NCBI RefSeq assembly: GCF_003858655.1 | Contig: NZ_RQXV01000009.1 | Coordinates: forward strand, 124,001 to 188,000 | DNA: 64,000 bases | Direction of reading: 5' to 3' | Origin: Amphritea balenae | GTDB taxonomy: Bacteria; Pseudomonadota; Gammaproteobacteria; Pseudomonadales; Balneatricaceae | In this document: piece after piece, positions 24,206 to 33,817 of the stretch | How positions within the stretch are numbered: position 1 is the first letter of the stretch | How the letters are laid out: the number at the start of each line of letters is the position of its first letter | Notes under the pieces: model-generated | The model's database searches: none | What the model was told of the DNA's origin: nothing | What the model saw: only the letters and a program-made list of their open reading frames with translations | Position numbers and translations under genes: made by a program

Positions 24206-24973
24206 CTAATGGCCTAAATAGGCTTTCTGCACCGATTCATCATTGAGCAGCGCTTCGGCGGAGGCGGAGAACGCCACCCGGCCCGACTCTAGCACATAGC
24301 CCCGATCGGCAATTTTCAACGCCGCACGGGCATTCTGCTCAACCAATAAGATGGTTACACCTTGGTTATTGAGATCCTGTATCACATCAAAAATCTCCCC
24401 AACCAGCAGTGGTGATAAGCCCATAGAGGGTTCATCAAGCAGTAACAGTCTGGGTTTGCCCATCATTGCACGACCGATGGCCAGCATCTGCTGCTGTCCG
24501 CCGGAAAGGTTGCCGGCTGCTTGCAGTCGCTTCTCTTTCAAGACGGGAAACAGGGAATAGATATTTTCAATCTCAGCTTCAATCACCGTTTTATCATCTT
24601 TACGGGCAAAGGCCCCCAACTGCAGATTATCTTCGATACTCAACGGCGCAAAGACCTGTCGCCCTTCAGGCGAATGGCAGATTCCACCGGCGGTAATTCG
24701 ATGAGCGGGTCGATTGGTAATATCCTCCCCTTCAAACATGACACTGCCAGTACTGGCACGCTGTACACCCGAGAGAGTATGCAGCAGGGTGGTTTTACCA
24801 GCACCGTTGGCCCCGACAATGGTTACCAACTCGCCAGGATATACCTCAAGACTGATATCGACGATTGCTTGAACCGGTCCATAATGACTCGCCAGACCCT
24901 CTACCTTGAGGGTAGGATCCGTTGTAGCTTTCGATTGAGATGATGGGGCTGTTTGTTGTAGTTGGATCGACAT
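24206..24973 (-). CDS. livF: Branched-chain/aromatic ABC importer, ATPase LivF
   Basis: 255 residues from ATG 24973 (longer frame upstream overlaps livG). Walker A GANGAGKTT, signature LSGGQQQML, Walker B LLLLDEPSMGLSP; SMGLSPLLV is typical of LivF. Last transporter gene of livKHMGF. In several aromatic degraders Liv-type systems import benzoate or related acids, so phenylacetate or a relative is a likely substrate, on context alone. Confidence 0.9.
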   Translation of the reverse strand: MSIQLQQTAPSSQSKATTDPTLKVEGLASHYGPVQAIVDISLEVYPGELVTIVGANGAGKTTLLHTLSGVQRASTGSVMFEGEDITNRPAHRITAGGICHSPEGRQVFAPLSIEDNLQLGAFARKDDKTVIEAEIENIYSLFPVLKEKRLQAAGNLSGGQQQMLAIGRAMMGKPRLLLLDEPSMGLSPLLVGEIFDVIQDLNNQGVTILLVEQNARAALKIADRGYVLESGRVAFSASAEALLNDESVQKAYLGH

Positions 24974-24974
24974 A

Positions 24975-25736
24975 TCACACATCCTCGCCCAGATAAGCCT
25001 TGATAACAGCTGGATTATTCTGCACCTCTTGCGGCGTCCCTTCGGCCAACAGGCAACCAAACCCCAGCACTAACACCCGGTCAGAGATCTGCATCACCAG
25101 CCCCATATTATGCTCAACCAACAGGATCGTAATGCCACGCTCCTTAAGCCGTTGTATCAACTGTCGCATCTCAACCGTTTCGGTATCATTAAGCCCGGCG
25201 GCCGGTTCATCCATGGCTAAAAACTTGGGATCCGACGCCAGCGCCCGGGCAATTTCCAGCCGTTTCAATTCACCGTAAGGCAACGACCCCGCTTCCCGGT
25301 CCGCCAGATGCTCGAGTCCGCACAACGTTAAAGCTTCCAGCGACCACTCACGTACCTGGCGCTCTTCGCGTATCACCGAAGGCAACCGCAGGGCGGCCTT
25401 GATCAAGCCGGTACGGGTACGCATATGACAACCCACCATGACATTTTCCAACACCGTCATGTTGTAAAACACCTGCAGATTCTGAAAAGTTCGCGAGATG
25501 CCCTGAGCGGCTATTTGATGGGTTTCCATACCGGCTAAATCCTTACCCGCAAAGGTGATGGAACCACCACTGGGGACATAATAACCACAGAGCATATTAA
25601 ACAGGGTGGTCTTGCCTGCCCCGTTCGGCCCGATAACCGAATAGATTTCGCCTTCGGTAACCGAAAAACTCAGGTCGGTCACCGCCGCCACGCCACCAAA
25701 GTGTTTATCCAAGTTTACGGCTTGTAAAATTGTCAT
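24975..25736 (-). CDS. livG: ABC importer, ATPase LivG
   Basis: 253 residues. Walker A GPNGAGKTT, the LivG-specific GISRTFQNLQVF stretch, signature region LPYGELKRLEIARAL and Walker B FLAMDEPAAGLN. Overlaps livM by 4 bases. Confidence 0.92.
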   Translation of the reverse strand: MTILQAVNLDKHFGGVAAVTDLSFSVTEGEIYSVIGPNGAGKTTLFNMLCGYYVPSGGSITFAGKDLAGMETHQIAAQGISRTFQNLQVFYNMTVLENVMVGCHMRTRTGLIKAALRLPSVIREERQVREWSLEALTLCGLEHLADREAGSLPYGELKRLEIARALASDPKFLAMDEPAAGLNDTETVEMRQLIQRLKERGITILLVEHNMGLVMQISDRVLVLGFGCLLAEGTPQEVQNNPAVIKAYLGEDV

Positions 25737-26728
25737 GAGTCACACTCCAGCGTTTTTTGAGCATCTTGAGGCTTCGGTGAAGGGCCTGAGCGATGATTCA
25801 ACACTGTGCGTATCTTTTGCGTCAGGAACACAAACAAACCCTGTGGCATAAAGATCATGCCCCCCATCAGGATGCCGCCGAAGATGAGCATTTCATAATC
25901 TTCAAACACCACCAATGTTTCAGGCAATAATGTCAGCACGATTGCACCGAACACAGCACCATAGGTGGAAGCCATTCCACCCAACACAACCATGGTGACA
26001 ATCTCAATCGAAAAACCAAAACCGAACGACTCGGGACTAACAAACGCCTGTTGGTGGGCAAACAGACTTCCCGCTAGTGATGCAAACATGGCCGAAAGAA
26101 CGAACACATTAGTCCGGGTTCTAACCGTATCAACCCCCATCATCTGGGCCGCGAATTCAGAACCGTGTACTGCTCGCAACTCACGTCCGGCACGGGAGTC
26201 GATAATATTCAGCGACACTAGTATCGCCGCCAATGAGAAGAACGCGATCATACCGTACCAACGCAGATCGGTATCGATATCGAAGCCAAACAGTGACAAC
26301 GTAGGAATATCGCCCAAACCATCGGGCCCTCCACTCCAGGACGATTCTTGCACCAGAATGATATTAACGATAATGCCGAAGCCGAGCGTCGCCATGGCCA
26401 GATAATGACCTTTAAGTTTGAGTATTGGCCGAGCCACCAGGTTGGCAATCACATAGACCAACCCTAAGCCCACCAACATCGCTAGCCAGGCATTAAGCTC
26501 AAAGCGTGTCGTTAGCACCGCCGAGCTGTAAGCCCCAATACCAAAGAATGCCGCATGCCCTAGCGATATCTGGCCGGCATAACCGATAAACAGATTCAAA
26601 CCAACGGCCAAAATCACGTTTAACAGAATGGTCGCCCCGACGACGGTAACAAAATAGTTATCGGGAAACAGTATCGGCAACAGCGCCACTACCGCCGCAT
26701 AAACATAAAAACCTTTTAGACGATTCAT
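25733..26728 (-). CDS. livM: ABC importer, permease LivM
   Basis: 331 residues, about nine membrane helices, with GYAGQISLGHAAFFGIGAY near the start and the permease loop DSRAGRELRAVHGSEFAAQ (EAA-like). Forms the inner-membrane channel with LivH. Overlaps its neighbours by 4 bases on both sides. Confidence 0.92.
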   Translation of the reverse strand: MNRLKGFYVYAAVVALLPILFPDNYFVTVVGATILLNVILAVGLNLFIGYAGQISLGHAAFFGIGAYSSAVLTTRFELNAWLAMLVGLGLVYVIANLVARPILKLKGHYLAMATLGFGIIVNIILVQESSWSGGPDGLGDIPTLSLFGFDIDTDLRWYGMIAFFSLAAILVSLNIIDSRAGRELRAVHGSEFAAQMMGVDTVRTRTNVFVLSAMFASLAGSLFAHQQAFVSPESFGFGFSIEIVTMVVLGGMASTYGAVFGAIVLTLLPETLVVFEDYEMLIFGGILMGGMIFMPQGLFVFLTQKIRTVLNHRSGPSPKPQDAQKTLECDS

Positions 26729-27600
26729 ACACGATCCACCGATTTGAAACCGAATAGCCCGCTAGGCTTGAAGAACAGCACCGCTAAGATAATGACGAAA
26801 GCAATCGCATCTTTATAACCGGAAGAGATCAATCCGGCTCCCAGTGACTCCAGCACTCCCAATACCAAACCACCTGCAACGGCGCCCATCGAGCTTCCCA
26901 TACCACCGAGAATCGCTGCAGCAAAGCCCTTCAACCCCAACATCGTACCCGCATCAAAAGAGGTAAACGCGATCGGAGCTATCAACAACCCGGCCACCGC
27001 ACCAATAGCGGCAGAGAGACCATAAGAGGTCAGCAGCATCAATTTGACATTAATACCGACCAAACCGGCGGCGGTCTTATTACAAGAACAGGCCAGGATG
27101 GCTTTACCGATCAGGGTTTTATCAAAGAAATATCGTACCCCAAGGACCAAAATAACAGTGATCCCCATAATCCAAAGATTCTGTGGTACCAAAGTTGCCG
27201 CGCCAATCTGAATCGGTTCATCGCCGGTAAACGCGGGCATACTGAAAATATCTTTCCCCCAAATCAGCAACGCAGCTCCGCGCAATAAGATAGAAGCCCC
27301 GATAGTGATAATGATAGTGGCAACAACCGATGCACCACGGGCGGGCTCGATGGCAAATTTATTTAGACTAAACCCAACCAGCGTCACGATGGCTATCGCT
27401 ACCAGCAGCGCGAGAGGATAAGGCACCCCTGCTCCAAGCAGCCCCACCACAGACATGGCGCCCAACATGACAAACTCACCCTGAGCGAAATTCACCACGC
27501 CAGAAGCGTTATAGATAATGGCAAAACCCAAGCCTACCAGGGCGTAGGTCGAACCGATGGACAGGCCTGTAGCCAGAAACTGAATAATCTGATCAAACAT
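26725..27600 (-). CDS. livH: ABC importer, permease LivH
   Basis: 291 residues from ATG 27600, which follows GAGGT; an in-frame ATG at 27621 is less likely. About eight membrane helices, with the family motifs GSTYALVGLGFAIIYNASG and NFAQGEFVMLGA. Starts 105 bases after the livK stop. Confidence 0.92.
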   Translation of the reverse strand: MFDQIIQFLATGLSIGSTYALVGLGFAIIYNASGVVNFAQGEFVMLGAMSVVGLLGAGVPYPLALLVAIAIVTLVGFSLNKFAIEPARGASVVATIIITIGASILLRGAALLIWGKDIFSMPAFTGDEPIQIGAATLVPQNLWIMGITVILVLGVRYFFDKTLIGKAILACSCNKTAAGLVGINVKLMLLTSYGLSAAIGAVAGLLIAPIAFTSFDAGTMLGLKGFAAAILGGMGSSMGAVAGGLVLGVLESLGAGLISSGYKDAIAFVIILAVLFFKPSGLFGFKSVDRV

Positions 27601-27704
27601 AAGCTTTACCTCACTCAGCAACCCCCTTACCTCCGACAGAATATTATCGGCAAGGTTATGGCAGGCAGCCGCTGAGCTATCCTAGTAAAAAATGAAAACC
27701 AGCC

Positions 27705-28859
27705 TTATTCGACCAGCGCCCAGTCTCCATTACGGATTTCAAGCATACGGAATGCATCCAGGCCAAGACCCAGATGGTCGTCTTTACTCATGGTAAAGAT
27801 ACCGCTTGTTCCAACAAATCCCTTGGTGGCTTCAATCTGATCACGAACCGCCGTTTTATCGGTCGAGTTAGCGCGGTCAATCGCTTCCAGAGCGATATAC
27901 AAGCCGTCGTAGGCATGCCCACCAAAGGTCGAAACCGGGCCATATTTAGCTTCATAGGCATTTTTATAGGCTACCAATACCGCCTTTTGCTGGTCACTAT
28001 CATCCAGTTTATCGGCAACTAACAATGCTGCAGCAGGCAAGCGCACACCTTCGGCTGCATCACCAGCCAGATCAATAAACTTTTTAGATGCGACACCATG
28101 GGATTGATATAGAGGTAGTTCGATTCCAAGCTGACGGATGTTCTTGGTCACTATCGCGGGACCAGATCCAAAACCAAAATTCAGAATCGCCTGGGCATCA
28201 GAGGAACGAATATTAGTCACCTGAGCGGTCATATCGGTATCTTTACGGCCGTATGATTCGTCCGCCACGATAGTGATACCAAAGTCAGGTGCCAGCGCCA
28301 GGCTCTGGGCGCGGCCCGATTTACCGAAACCGCCATCACCGCTTATCAGCGCGACCTTGGTAATGCCACGCGCCTGCATATCTAGATAGACCTTGGATGC
28401 TGCCATCCGGTCGGTGTGAGGTGTTTTAAAGGTCCAGGGACTAACCGGATCAACGATTTTCACCGATCCAGCCAAAGAGATGAAAGGCACACCTGATTTT
28501 TCGATTTCAGGCATTGAAGCCAGAGTGCTGCCCGAAGTAGAGCCACCTACGATGACATCGACTTTGTCACGCTTGATCAGGCGCTTGGCAAAGTTAACCG
28601 CTTTTTTGGCGTTACCGCCGGTATCGTAATGCACCAGCTCAACTTGTTTGCCGTCAATGCCGCCTTTGGCATTGATATCTTCAATATACATCTGCAGCGT
28701 CTTTAACTCAGGATCCCCGAGAAAGGAAGCAGGTCCCGTAACTGAAAGGAACGTTCCTACTTTAATGGTATCGCCTGCAGCTAACACAACACTACTAGCA
28801 GACAGCATCCCTAAAGCCACTGCTGCCATACCTGCCAAACACTTATTCCGCTTTTTCAT
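27705..28859 (-). CDS. livK: ABC importer, periplasmic binding protein LivK type
   Basis: 384 residues. Signal peptide of about 27 residues (MKKRNKCLAGMAAVALG... VLA), then a type I periplasmic-binding fold (IKVGTFLSVTGPASFLGDPE; LVHYDTGGNAKKAVNFAKRL; VDVIVGGSTSGSTLAS). It selects the ligand for the importer. Its promoter carries the IclR-type operator at 29012 and a TTGATGCACTATAA element. This puts transport under the same predicted control as the pad genes. Confidence 0.9.
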   Translation of the reverse strand: MKKRNKCLAGMAAVALGMLSASSVVLAAGDTIKVGTFLSVTGPASFLGDPELKTLQMYIEDINAKGGIDGKQVELVHYDTGGNAKKAVNFAKRLIKRDKVDVIVGGSTSGSTLASMPEIEKSGVPFISLAGSVKIVDPVSPWTFKTPHTDRMAASKVYLDMQARGITKVALISGDGGFGKSGRAQSLALAPDFGITIVADESYGRKDTDMTAQVTNIRSSDAQAILNFGFGSGPAIVTKNIRQLGIELPLYQSHGVASKKFIDLAGDAAEGVRLPAAALLVADKLDDSDQQKAVLVAYKNAYEAKYGPVSTFGGHAYDGLYIALEAIDRANSTDKTAVRDQIEATKGFVGTSGIFTMSKDDHLGLGLDAFRMLEIRNGDWALVE

Positions 28860-28960
28860 GATTCATATCCTTACTTGAGTACTTATTTATTTTTGTATTA
28901 CAACTCTCGGTACAGGAAATATAATTCAGACCCATAGCATCCTCTTACACTTCATACATA

Positions 28961-28976
28961 ACTTATAGTGCATCAA
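28961..28976 (-). promoter_or_regulatory. Predicted livK -10 region, TGATGCACTATAA type
   Basis: Minus strand reads TTGATGCACTATAAGT. The same TGCAyTATA string lies in the 31104 and acs promoters. Its TATAAG is centred about 55 bases from the operator at 29012-29028, and no good -35 is present, as expected for an activated promoter. Confidence 0.5.
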
Positions 28977-29011
28977 GACTTTTGGGAAAAGAAGACAGCG
29001 CTCTTTCAAAC

Positions 29012-29028
29012 ATTCCACTGTGTGGAAC
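29012..29028. promoter_or_regulatory. IclR-type operator upstream of livK
   Basis: ATTCCACTGTGTGGAAC, TTCC-N7-GGAA inverted repeat. It lies in the 311-base gap between livK and the first iclR gene, which otherwise shows only the promoter element at 28961. Confidence 0.65.
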
Positions 29029-29170
29029 GCTCAACGCTTTGAAGACCATACTCTTAACAAGCATCAAGAAACTAAGTAAAAAAATATGACTGGTTCGAAC
29101 TAGCCCTTACGCTTTAGCATGGCTTTTGGGAATTGGATATTGGCTTATGAAGAGACGGTTAAGGCAACAC

Positions 29171-29956
29171 TTACACTGCAGGATTATCATTTTCCAACAC
29201 TGCCGACAAACGATCAGCAGCTTCTCTTAACCTTGGATAATATTGTGACTCGATCAAAGCCTGCTCAACCGCATCCCCTGGCCATGCAATGTTGATACAG
29301 GCCTTGATCCGACCGTGTAAAAAAACCGGTACCGCTATGGCTCCCTGAGCATGGGCCGGTGCAGGCCACTCATGAGGCTTTCGTAACCCATATCCATGCT
29401 GGCGGACCCGCTGCAGCATCGTATCCAACCAAGCCTTATCTGCGGCTAAGGTCCCTGGTTCACCACCGGCGGCAATAACCCGCTCGATAATCTCGCTACG
29501 CTCGGTCTCCGAACAAAAAGCCAGATATGCATGCCCCAGTGCAGACCTTAAGATACCGGCTTTAACCCCTACCACTTCAGGCCGAACGGCCACCACCTGT
29601 TTCTTTCGGGTTCGCTCTACCACCTCCATAAACAACCCTCTACGAACCGCAACGTACGAAGGCCAGAACAGATCACTCTTCAGTTCATCTAGGATGGGTC
29701 CTGCCGCTTCAGCCAGCGCATCTGCTGCGAGTAAATTATCAGTCAAACATCTAAGCCGAAAAGAGAGCCGGTAGAACTCATCGCTAAGTCCGCGATATAC
29801 CCAACCATGATGCTGCAAGGTATTGAGTATTCTAAGTAAAGTACTCTTAGGCAGTGCTGTGGTTTGACTCAACTTCGACAACGACACCGGTGCTTCCTGG
29901 CGAATACATTCCACCACCTGCAAGCCACGTGATAACACTCTGATTTGCTTTTCCAT
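29171..29956 (-). CDS. IclR-family regulator (first paralogue)
   Basis: 261 residues. N-terminal winged helix (residues 5-65, with VSLSKLSQTTALPKSTLLRILNTLQHHGWV) and a C-terminal effector domain (residues about 80-255, with LGHAYLAFCSETER and GAIAVPVFLHGRIKACINIAW). It is homologous along its whole length to the next gene upstream. IclR proteins bind short palindromes and respond to small acids, often aromatic. The TTCC-N7-GGAA sites on both sides of this gene pair make these two regulators the best candidates for the shared operator. Confidence 0.92.
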   Translation of the reverse strand: MEKQIRVLSRGLQVVECIRQEAPVSLSKLSQTTALPKSTLLRILNTLQHHGWVYRGLSDEFYRLSFRLRCLTDNLLAADALAEAAGPILDELKSDLFWPSYVAVRRGLFMEVVERTRKKQVVAVRPEVVGVKAGILRSALGHAYLAFCSETERSEIIERVIAAGGEPGTLAADKAWLDTMLQRVRQHGYGLRKPHEWPAPAHAQGAIAVPVFLHGRIKACINIAWPGDAVEQALIESQYYPRLREAADRLSAVLENDNPAV

Positions 29957-29971
29957 GCCCGGATCTACCCA

Positions 29972-30775
29972 TCAATAAAGCAAAAAGAAATGCTCTTGAA
30001 GTACAGCCGTCAGCTCATCTGCTGCAGCCCGTAAACGAGGGAAATAGATCTCTTCTACCTGCTCTGTCGTCACCGCCCCTTCAGGCCAAACAATGTTGAT
30101 ACAAGCTTTGACCCGCTCTTCGACAAACACAGGGACCGCTAGTCCGCCAAGCGCACCAGCGGGGGCGGGCCAGGCGGCCGCATCACGCAACCCATAGCCG
30201 CGCTTACGCACTATCCCAACCATCTGCTCGATCCACTCCTTATCTTGCGCCAGGCGTCCTTGCTCACCTTTCTGCAGCATAAGCCGTTCTAATATTTCCT
30301 CTCGCTCGGTGTCAGAACAGAAGCTGAAATAAGCATGCCCCACGGCCGAGCGCAAGATTTCCGGTTCGACCCCCATTGAATCCCGGTTTACTACCACAAC
30401 CTGTTTCTTACGGGTTGTTTCAACAATGGCCATCACAAGACCTTTACGGATAGCCATATCCGATGGCCACAAGACATCCGCCTGTAAACCATCCAGAATA
30501 GGCCCTGCAGCCTCAGCTAACGCATCAACCGCCATCAGGTTATCGCCGATATGATGCAGGTGGTACGACAAACGATAACGGTCATCACCAATGCCACGGT
30601 AGACCCAACCCTCTTCCTGCAATGTATGAAGCATACGCAGCAAAGTCACCTTAGGCAGATCGGTGCCTTTATGCAGTTCAGCAAGTGAAACAGGTGGATG
30701 CGACTGCAAGTATTCGATTACATGCAGACCTCGAGAAAGTGCTCTAATCAGATTTTCCATAATCCCCGTACTCAT
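29972..30775 (-). CDS. IclR-family regulator (second paralogue)
   Basis: 267 residues (262 if it starts at Met6, ATG 30760). Same layout as its neighbour: ALSRGLHVIEYLQSHPPVSL, helix-turn-helix, then VGHAYFSFCSDTER and GGLAVPVFVEERVKACINIVW. The two genes lie 15 bases apart, so they form an operon and arose by tandem duplication. They may form heteromers or split repression and activation. Divergent from the 31104 gene with a 330-base promoter region between. Confidence 0.92.
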   Translation of the reverse strand: MSTGIMENLIRALSRGLHVIEYLQSHPPVSLAELHKGTDLPKVTLLRMLHTLQEEGWVYRGIGDDRYRLSYHLHHIGDNLMAVDALAEAAGPILDGLQADVLWPSDMAIRKGLVMAIVETTRKKQVVVVNRDSMGVEPEILRSAVGHAYFSFCSDTEREEILERLMLQKGEQGRLAQDKEWIEQMVGIVRKRGYGLRDAAAWPAPAGALGGLAVPVFVEERVKACINIVWPEGAVTTEQVEEIYFPRLRAAADELTAVLQEHFFLLY

Positions 30776-30924
30776 ATTTAATTCAAATAACAGCTAAGGA
30801 ACCCTTAACTCCGCAAAAACCTTTCACCCTTTCTCTGCATCCCAGCAGTACAACCAACGCTCGATTTCTATAATCCTGGGCAGCGCTTGCCTCACTCTAA
30901 GCCCCTGTCACAACCCTACTATCA

Positions 30925-30941
30925 GTTCCACCTAGTGGAAT
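30925..30941. promoter_or_regulatory. IclR-type operator between iclR and pad genes
   Basis: GTTCCACCTAGTGGAAT, the most symmetric copy of TTCC-N7-GGAA (central CCTAG). Lies between the second iclR gene and the gene at 31104, so it may control both directions. Confidence 0.7.
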
Positions 30942-30977
30942 AGCAACCTATTCAATACATTGCAACCCCGCAAACAC

Positions 30978-31039
30978 TTGATGCATTATAAAACACAGAG
31001 AAGATATATCTAACATTAAGACATGCACTATAATGCATA
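30978..31039 (+). promoter_or_regulatory. Promoter region of the thioesterase-pad genes
   Basis: TTGATGCATTATAAA (30978-30992) puts a TATAAA 56.5 bases from the operator centre at 30933. A 10-base inverted repeat ATGCATTATA (30981-30990) and TATAATGCAT (30030+1000, i.e. 31030-31039) spans the region, and the second copy sits in ATGCACTATAATGCAT, itself a 16-base dyad. These may be -10 elements, operator halves, or both. Confidence 0.5.
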
Positions 31040-31103
31040 GCAAGTTTTATTTACCTTCTCTAAGCAACACGGCAAACCCAACAATAATAATGAGGGAAGC
31101 ACT

Positions 31104-31517
31104 GTGAAAAACAGCCTTAACGTCGGCGCCACTTCAACCTGCCGAATCGACATCGACCGCGACCGTACCATTGAATTTATGGGTGACGAGTGCCGCGTCT
31201 ACTCCACCCCGAACCTGCTTTATGATATTGAGATGACTTGCCGCAATCTGCTACTGGAGTATTCCGATGCTGGTGAAGATTCGGTTGGAACGCGCATAGA
31301 ACTGGATCACATTGGTGCGACTCTGCAAGGCATGTGGGTCGATATCCAGGTCACCATCACCGAAGCCAAAGGTCGAGCTGTCAGCTTCGATATTCTGGTC
31401 ACCGACCCGTTAGAGAAAGTAGCGATGGGCAAACACAGTCGCTTCGTCGTGGATCTCAAACAGACCGCCGGCCGCCTCAAAGCTAAATCGGCCAAGGTCG
31501 CTTCGCTGCCCAAATGA
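31104..31517 (+). CDS. Hotdog thioesterase, fluoroacetyl-CoA-thioesterase-like
   Basis: 137 residues with the hotdog pattern of the FlK-like group: STPNLLYDIEMTCRNLLLEY, VGTRIELDHIGATLQGMWVDI, then a final G-K-H-S-R-F-V-V strand. Probably hydrolyses or binds an acyl-CoA. It is the first gene after the divergent iclR promoter, 130 bases before padE, so it is likely part of the pad operon and could drain stuck CoA esters. Substrate unknown. Confidence 0.7.
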   Translation: MKNSLNVGATSTCRIDIDRDRTIEFMGDECRVYSTPNLLYDIEMTCRNLLLEYSDAGEDSVGTRIELDHIGATLQGMWVDIQVTITEAKGRAVSFDILVTDPLEKVAMGKHSRFVVDLKQTAGRLKAKSAKVASLPK

Positions 31518-31647
31518 AGCAGCTAACGATCAGTCGTTATGATGGGAGCGCCAGCTAAAGGCAGCCTAGCAATAAGCTACCCGCCCCGCTCCCACATCGA
31601 TTAATACGGTGCCACGAGAACAAAGCCATAATAAAGGTACGTATGCT

Positions 31648-32226
31648 ATGCATGAACTTCGAATTCACGGCCGCGGCGGACAGGGCGCTGTTTTGGCTTC
31701 CAAGATCCTGGCCAAGGCTCTGGTTGAGGAGGGTAAGTTTGTCACTGCGATCCCCGCCTTTGGTTTTGAGCGACGAGGCGCTCCGGTCGCAGCATTCATT
31801 CGTTTTGATGATCAAGAGATTCGCCGGGTCAATAATATCTACGCGCCAAACTCGGTGTTGAGCATTGATTCTTCGGTGATCCGTGCGATCAATGTCTTTG
31901 AAGGATTACAACCCGGTGGAACCTGGGTCCATAGTACTAAGGAAACCAAAGAGCAGCTAACCCTACCCGAAGACCTCAGTACACTTGGGCTCTGCGATGC
32001 CGTCTCCATTGCGATGGAGATCTTCAGACGTCCGATCACTAATACCATTATGCTCGGCGCCTTCGCCAAAACCACTGGCGCTGTATCACTTGAATCACTA
32101 AAAAAAGGCTTAGAGACCGCCAATTTCAGAGATGCCGGGTTGCAACAGAACTTGTTGGCAATGGAGCGCGGTTACCACGAAACCCAGGTGTTCCATATAC
32201 AGCCACATCTTGTGGAGGCTATCTGA
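31648..32226 (+). CDS. padE: Phenylglyoxylate dehydrogenase, gamma subunit
   Basis: 192 residues from ATG 31648 (RBS AAAGG; the longer frame begins at 31609). Gamma-type 2-oxoacid oxidoreductase domain: IHGRGGQGAVLASKILA, AFGFERRGAPVAAFIRF. Phenylglyoxylate dehydrogenase converts phenylglyoxylate, CoA and NAD to benzoyl-CoA and CO2. The order of this and the next four genes (gamma, ferredoxin, alpha, FAD protein, beta) equals the padEFGHI order known from Azoarcus/Aromatoleum. Confidence 0.88.
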   Translation: MHELRIHGRGGQGAVLASKILAKALVEEGKFVTAIPAFGFERRGAPVAAFIRFDDQEIRRVNNIYAPNSVLSIDSSVIRAINVFEGLQPGGTWVHSTKETKEQLTLPEDLSTLGLCDAVSIAMEIFRRPITNTIMLGAFAKTTGAVSLESLKKGLETANFRDAGLQQNLLAMERGYHETQVFHIQPHLVEAI

Positions 32227-32546
32227 TGACAACGACCACCAAAACCCCGGCTCCCAACCTTATTCCTCATAAGGTTGTTTATCCGGAGAAGGTACCCGAC
32301 AACCTCTGTCCGGTCGCCAGCGAGTGCAACGCGATGCTGCCCGGTGATTGGCGCGCAGAACGCCCAGTGGTTGATAGGGACAAGTGCGTCAAATGCGCCA
32401 CCTGCTGGATCTACTGCCCGGTGCAATGCATCGTCGAAAAACCGGCCTGGTTCGATATCGACCTGGACATCTGCAAAGGTTGCGGCATCTGTGCTCACGA
32501 ATGCCCACATCGTGCCATCACCATGATCGAAGAGGTTGGGAGATAA
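32226..32546 (+). CDS. padF: Phenylglyoxylate dehydrogenase, ferredoxin-like delta subunit
   Basis: 106 residues. Two 4Fe-4S motifs: CVKCATCWIYCPVQC and CKGCGICAHECP, the delta-subunit ferredoxin of the pyruvate-oxidoreductase family. Start overlaps the padE stop (TGATG). Confidence 0.88.
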   Translation: MTTTTKTPAPNLIPHKVVYPEKVPDNLCPVASECNAMLPGDWRAERPVVDRDKCVKCATCWIYCPVQCIVEKPAWFDIDLDICKGCGICAHECPHRAITMIEEVGR

Positions 32547-32549
32547 TTC

Positions 32550-33803
32550 ATGACCACAATAGAAAAGGCAATCACTCCCGATATTGACGATAGCCACTAT
32601 CAGTCCAAAACACTGGTCTGCGATGGTAACGAAGCGGCGGCCTGGGGAGTGGCCCTGGCGCGTCCGGACGTGATGGCGATCTACCCCATCACCCCGCAGT
32701 CGTCACTGGTCGAGTACCTATCCCAGTTTGTCGCCGAAGGCATTATCGATGCCGAGTTGATGAACGTCGAGGGCGAACACAGTGTGATGTCCGCACTCCA
32801 GGGTGCAGCCCTGGCAGGTGCTCGCACCTATACCGCCACCTGCGGCCCTGGCCTGGCTTTTATGTTTGAACCCTACATCAGGACCCCCGGCCTGCGATTA
32901 CCGATGGTCGCCAGTCTGGTGACCCGCGATACCCTAACCCCGCAATGTGTCTGGGGTGGCCATCAGGACGCGATGCTGGTTAAAGAAGCCGGCTGGATCC
33001 AGATGTATTGCGAGACCGTACAGGAAGTTCTGGACACCACTACCATGGCCTTTCGGATCGGCGAACATCCCGACGTGATGCTACCGGTCAACGTCAACAG
33101 CGACGGTAACTATCTTTCCTACGGCGCCACCGGTATTCAACTGCCCGCGGCACCGCTGGTCGATGCGTTCATGGGCGAAAAAAATGTTAACTGGCATGCC
33201 GCCCTCGATCCTGAGCGACCGATGGCGATCGATCCCCTTACCGGCGGTGCCGGTGGCCCGGGACCATCGATGTTTGCCAACTACCGCAAGAGCCAGTGCG
33301 ACGGTATGCAGAACGCTCTGCGAGTCATCGAAGAGACACACAAGGATTGGGGCGACCGCATCGGTCGCTACTACTCACCTCTGGTGGAAGAATATCGACT
33401 CGACGATGCCGATTATGCTCTGGTCACTATCGGCAGCATGACCGGAGCTGCCAAAGATGCGGTCGACCTGGCCCGTGATCAAGGTGAAGCGGTAGGCATC
33501 ATCAAGATCAAAACCTTCCGCCCATTCCCAGTGGAAGCGATAAACCGAGCCCTGAGCAAAGTAAAGGCGATCGGCGTGGTCGATCGCTCAGTTAACTTTG
33601 GTTGGAACTGCGGACCGGTCTATCAAGAAACTCTCGCCGCCGCTCAACGACTGCAACGCTTTCTGCCTTCGGCTAGTTTTATCGGCGGACTCGCAGGGTC
33701 GGATATCACCGTCGAGCACTTCTCTCAGGTGATCGAAGATACCGCCCAGCTACTTAAAGGTCATCATTATGACGAACCCATCTGGATCAACCGCAACGAT
33801 TAA
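32550..33803 (+). CDS. padG: Phenylglyoxylate dehydrogenase, alpha subunit
   Basis: 417 residues. Alpha subunit with GNEAAAWGVALARPDVMAIY, PITPQSSLVEYL and TATCGPGLAFM. The long C-terminal domain starts near residue 275 (YALVTIGSMTGAAKDAVDL). Works with PadI, which binds thiamine diphosphate. Three bases separate it from padF. Confidence 0.9.
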   Translation: MTTIEKAITPDIDDSHYQSKTLVCDGNEAAAWGVALARPDVMAIYPITPQSSLVEYLSQFVAEGIIDAELMNVEGEHSVMSALQGAALAGARTYTATCGPGLAFMFEPYIRTPGLRLPMVASLVTRDTLTPQCVWGGHQDAMLVKEAGWIQMYCETVQEVLDTTTMAFRIGEHPDVMLPVNVNSDGNYLSYGATGIQLPAAPLVDAFMGEKNVNWHAALDPERPMAIDPLTGGAGGPGPSMFANYRKSQCDGMQNALRVIEETHKDWGDRIGRYYSPLVEEYRLDDADYALVTIGSMTGAAKDAVDLARDQGEAVGIIKIKTFRPFPVEAINRALSKVKAIGVVDRSVNFGWNCGPVYQETLAAAQRLQRFLPSASFIGGLAGSDITVEHFSQVIEDTAQLLKGHHYDEPIWINRND

Positions 33804-33817
33804 TTCGAGGAAAGACC

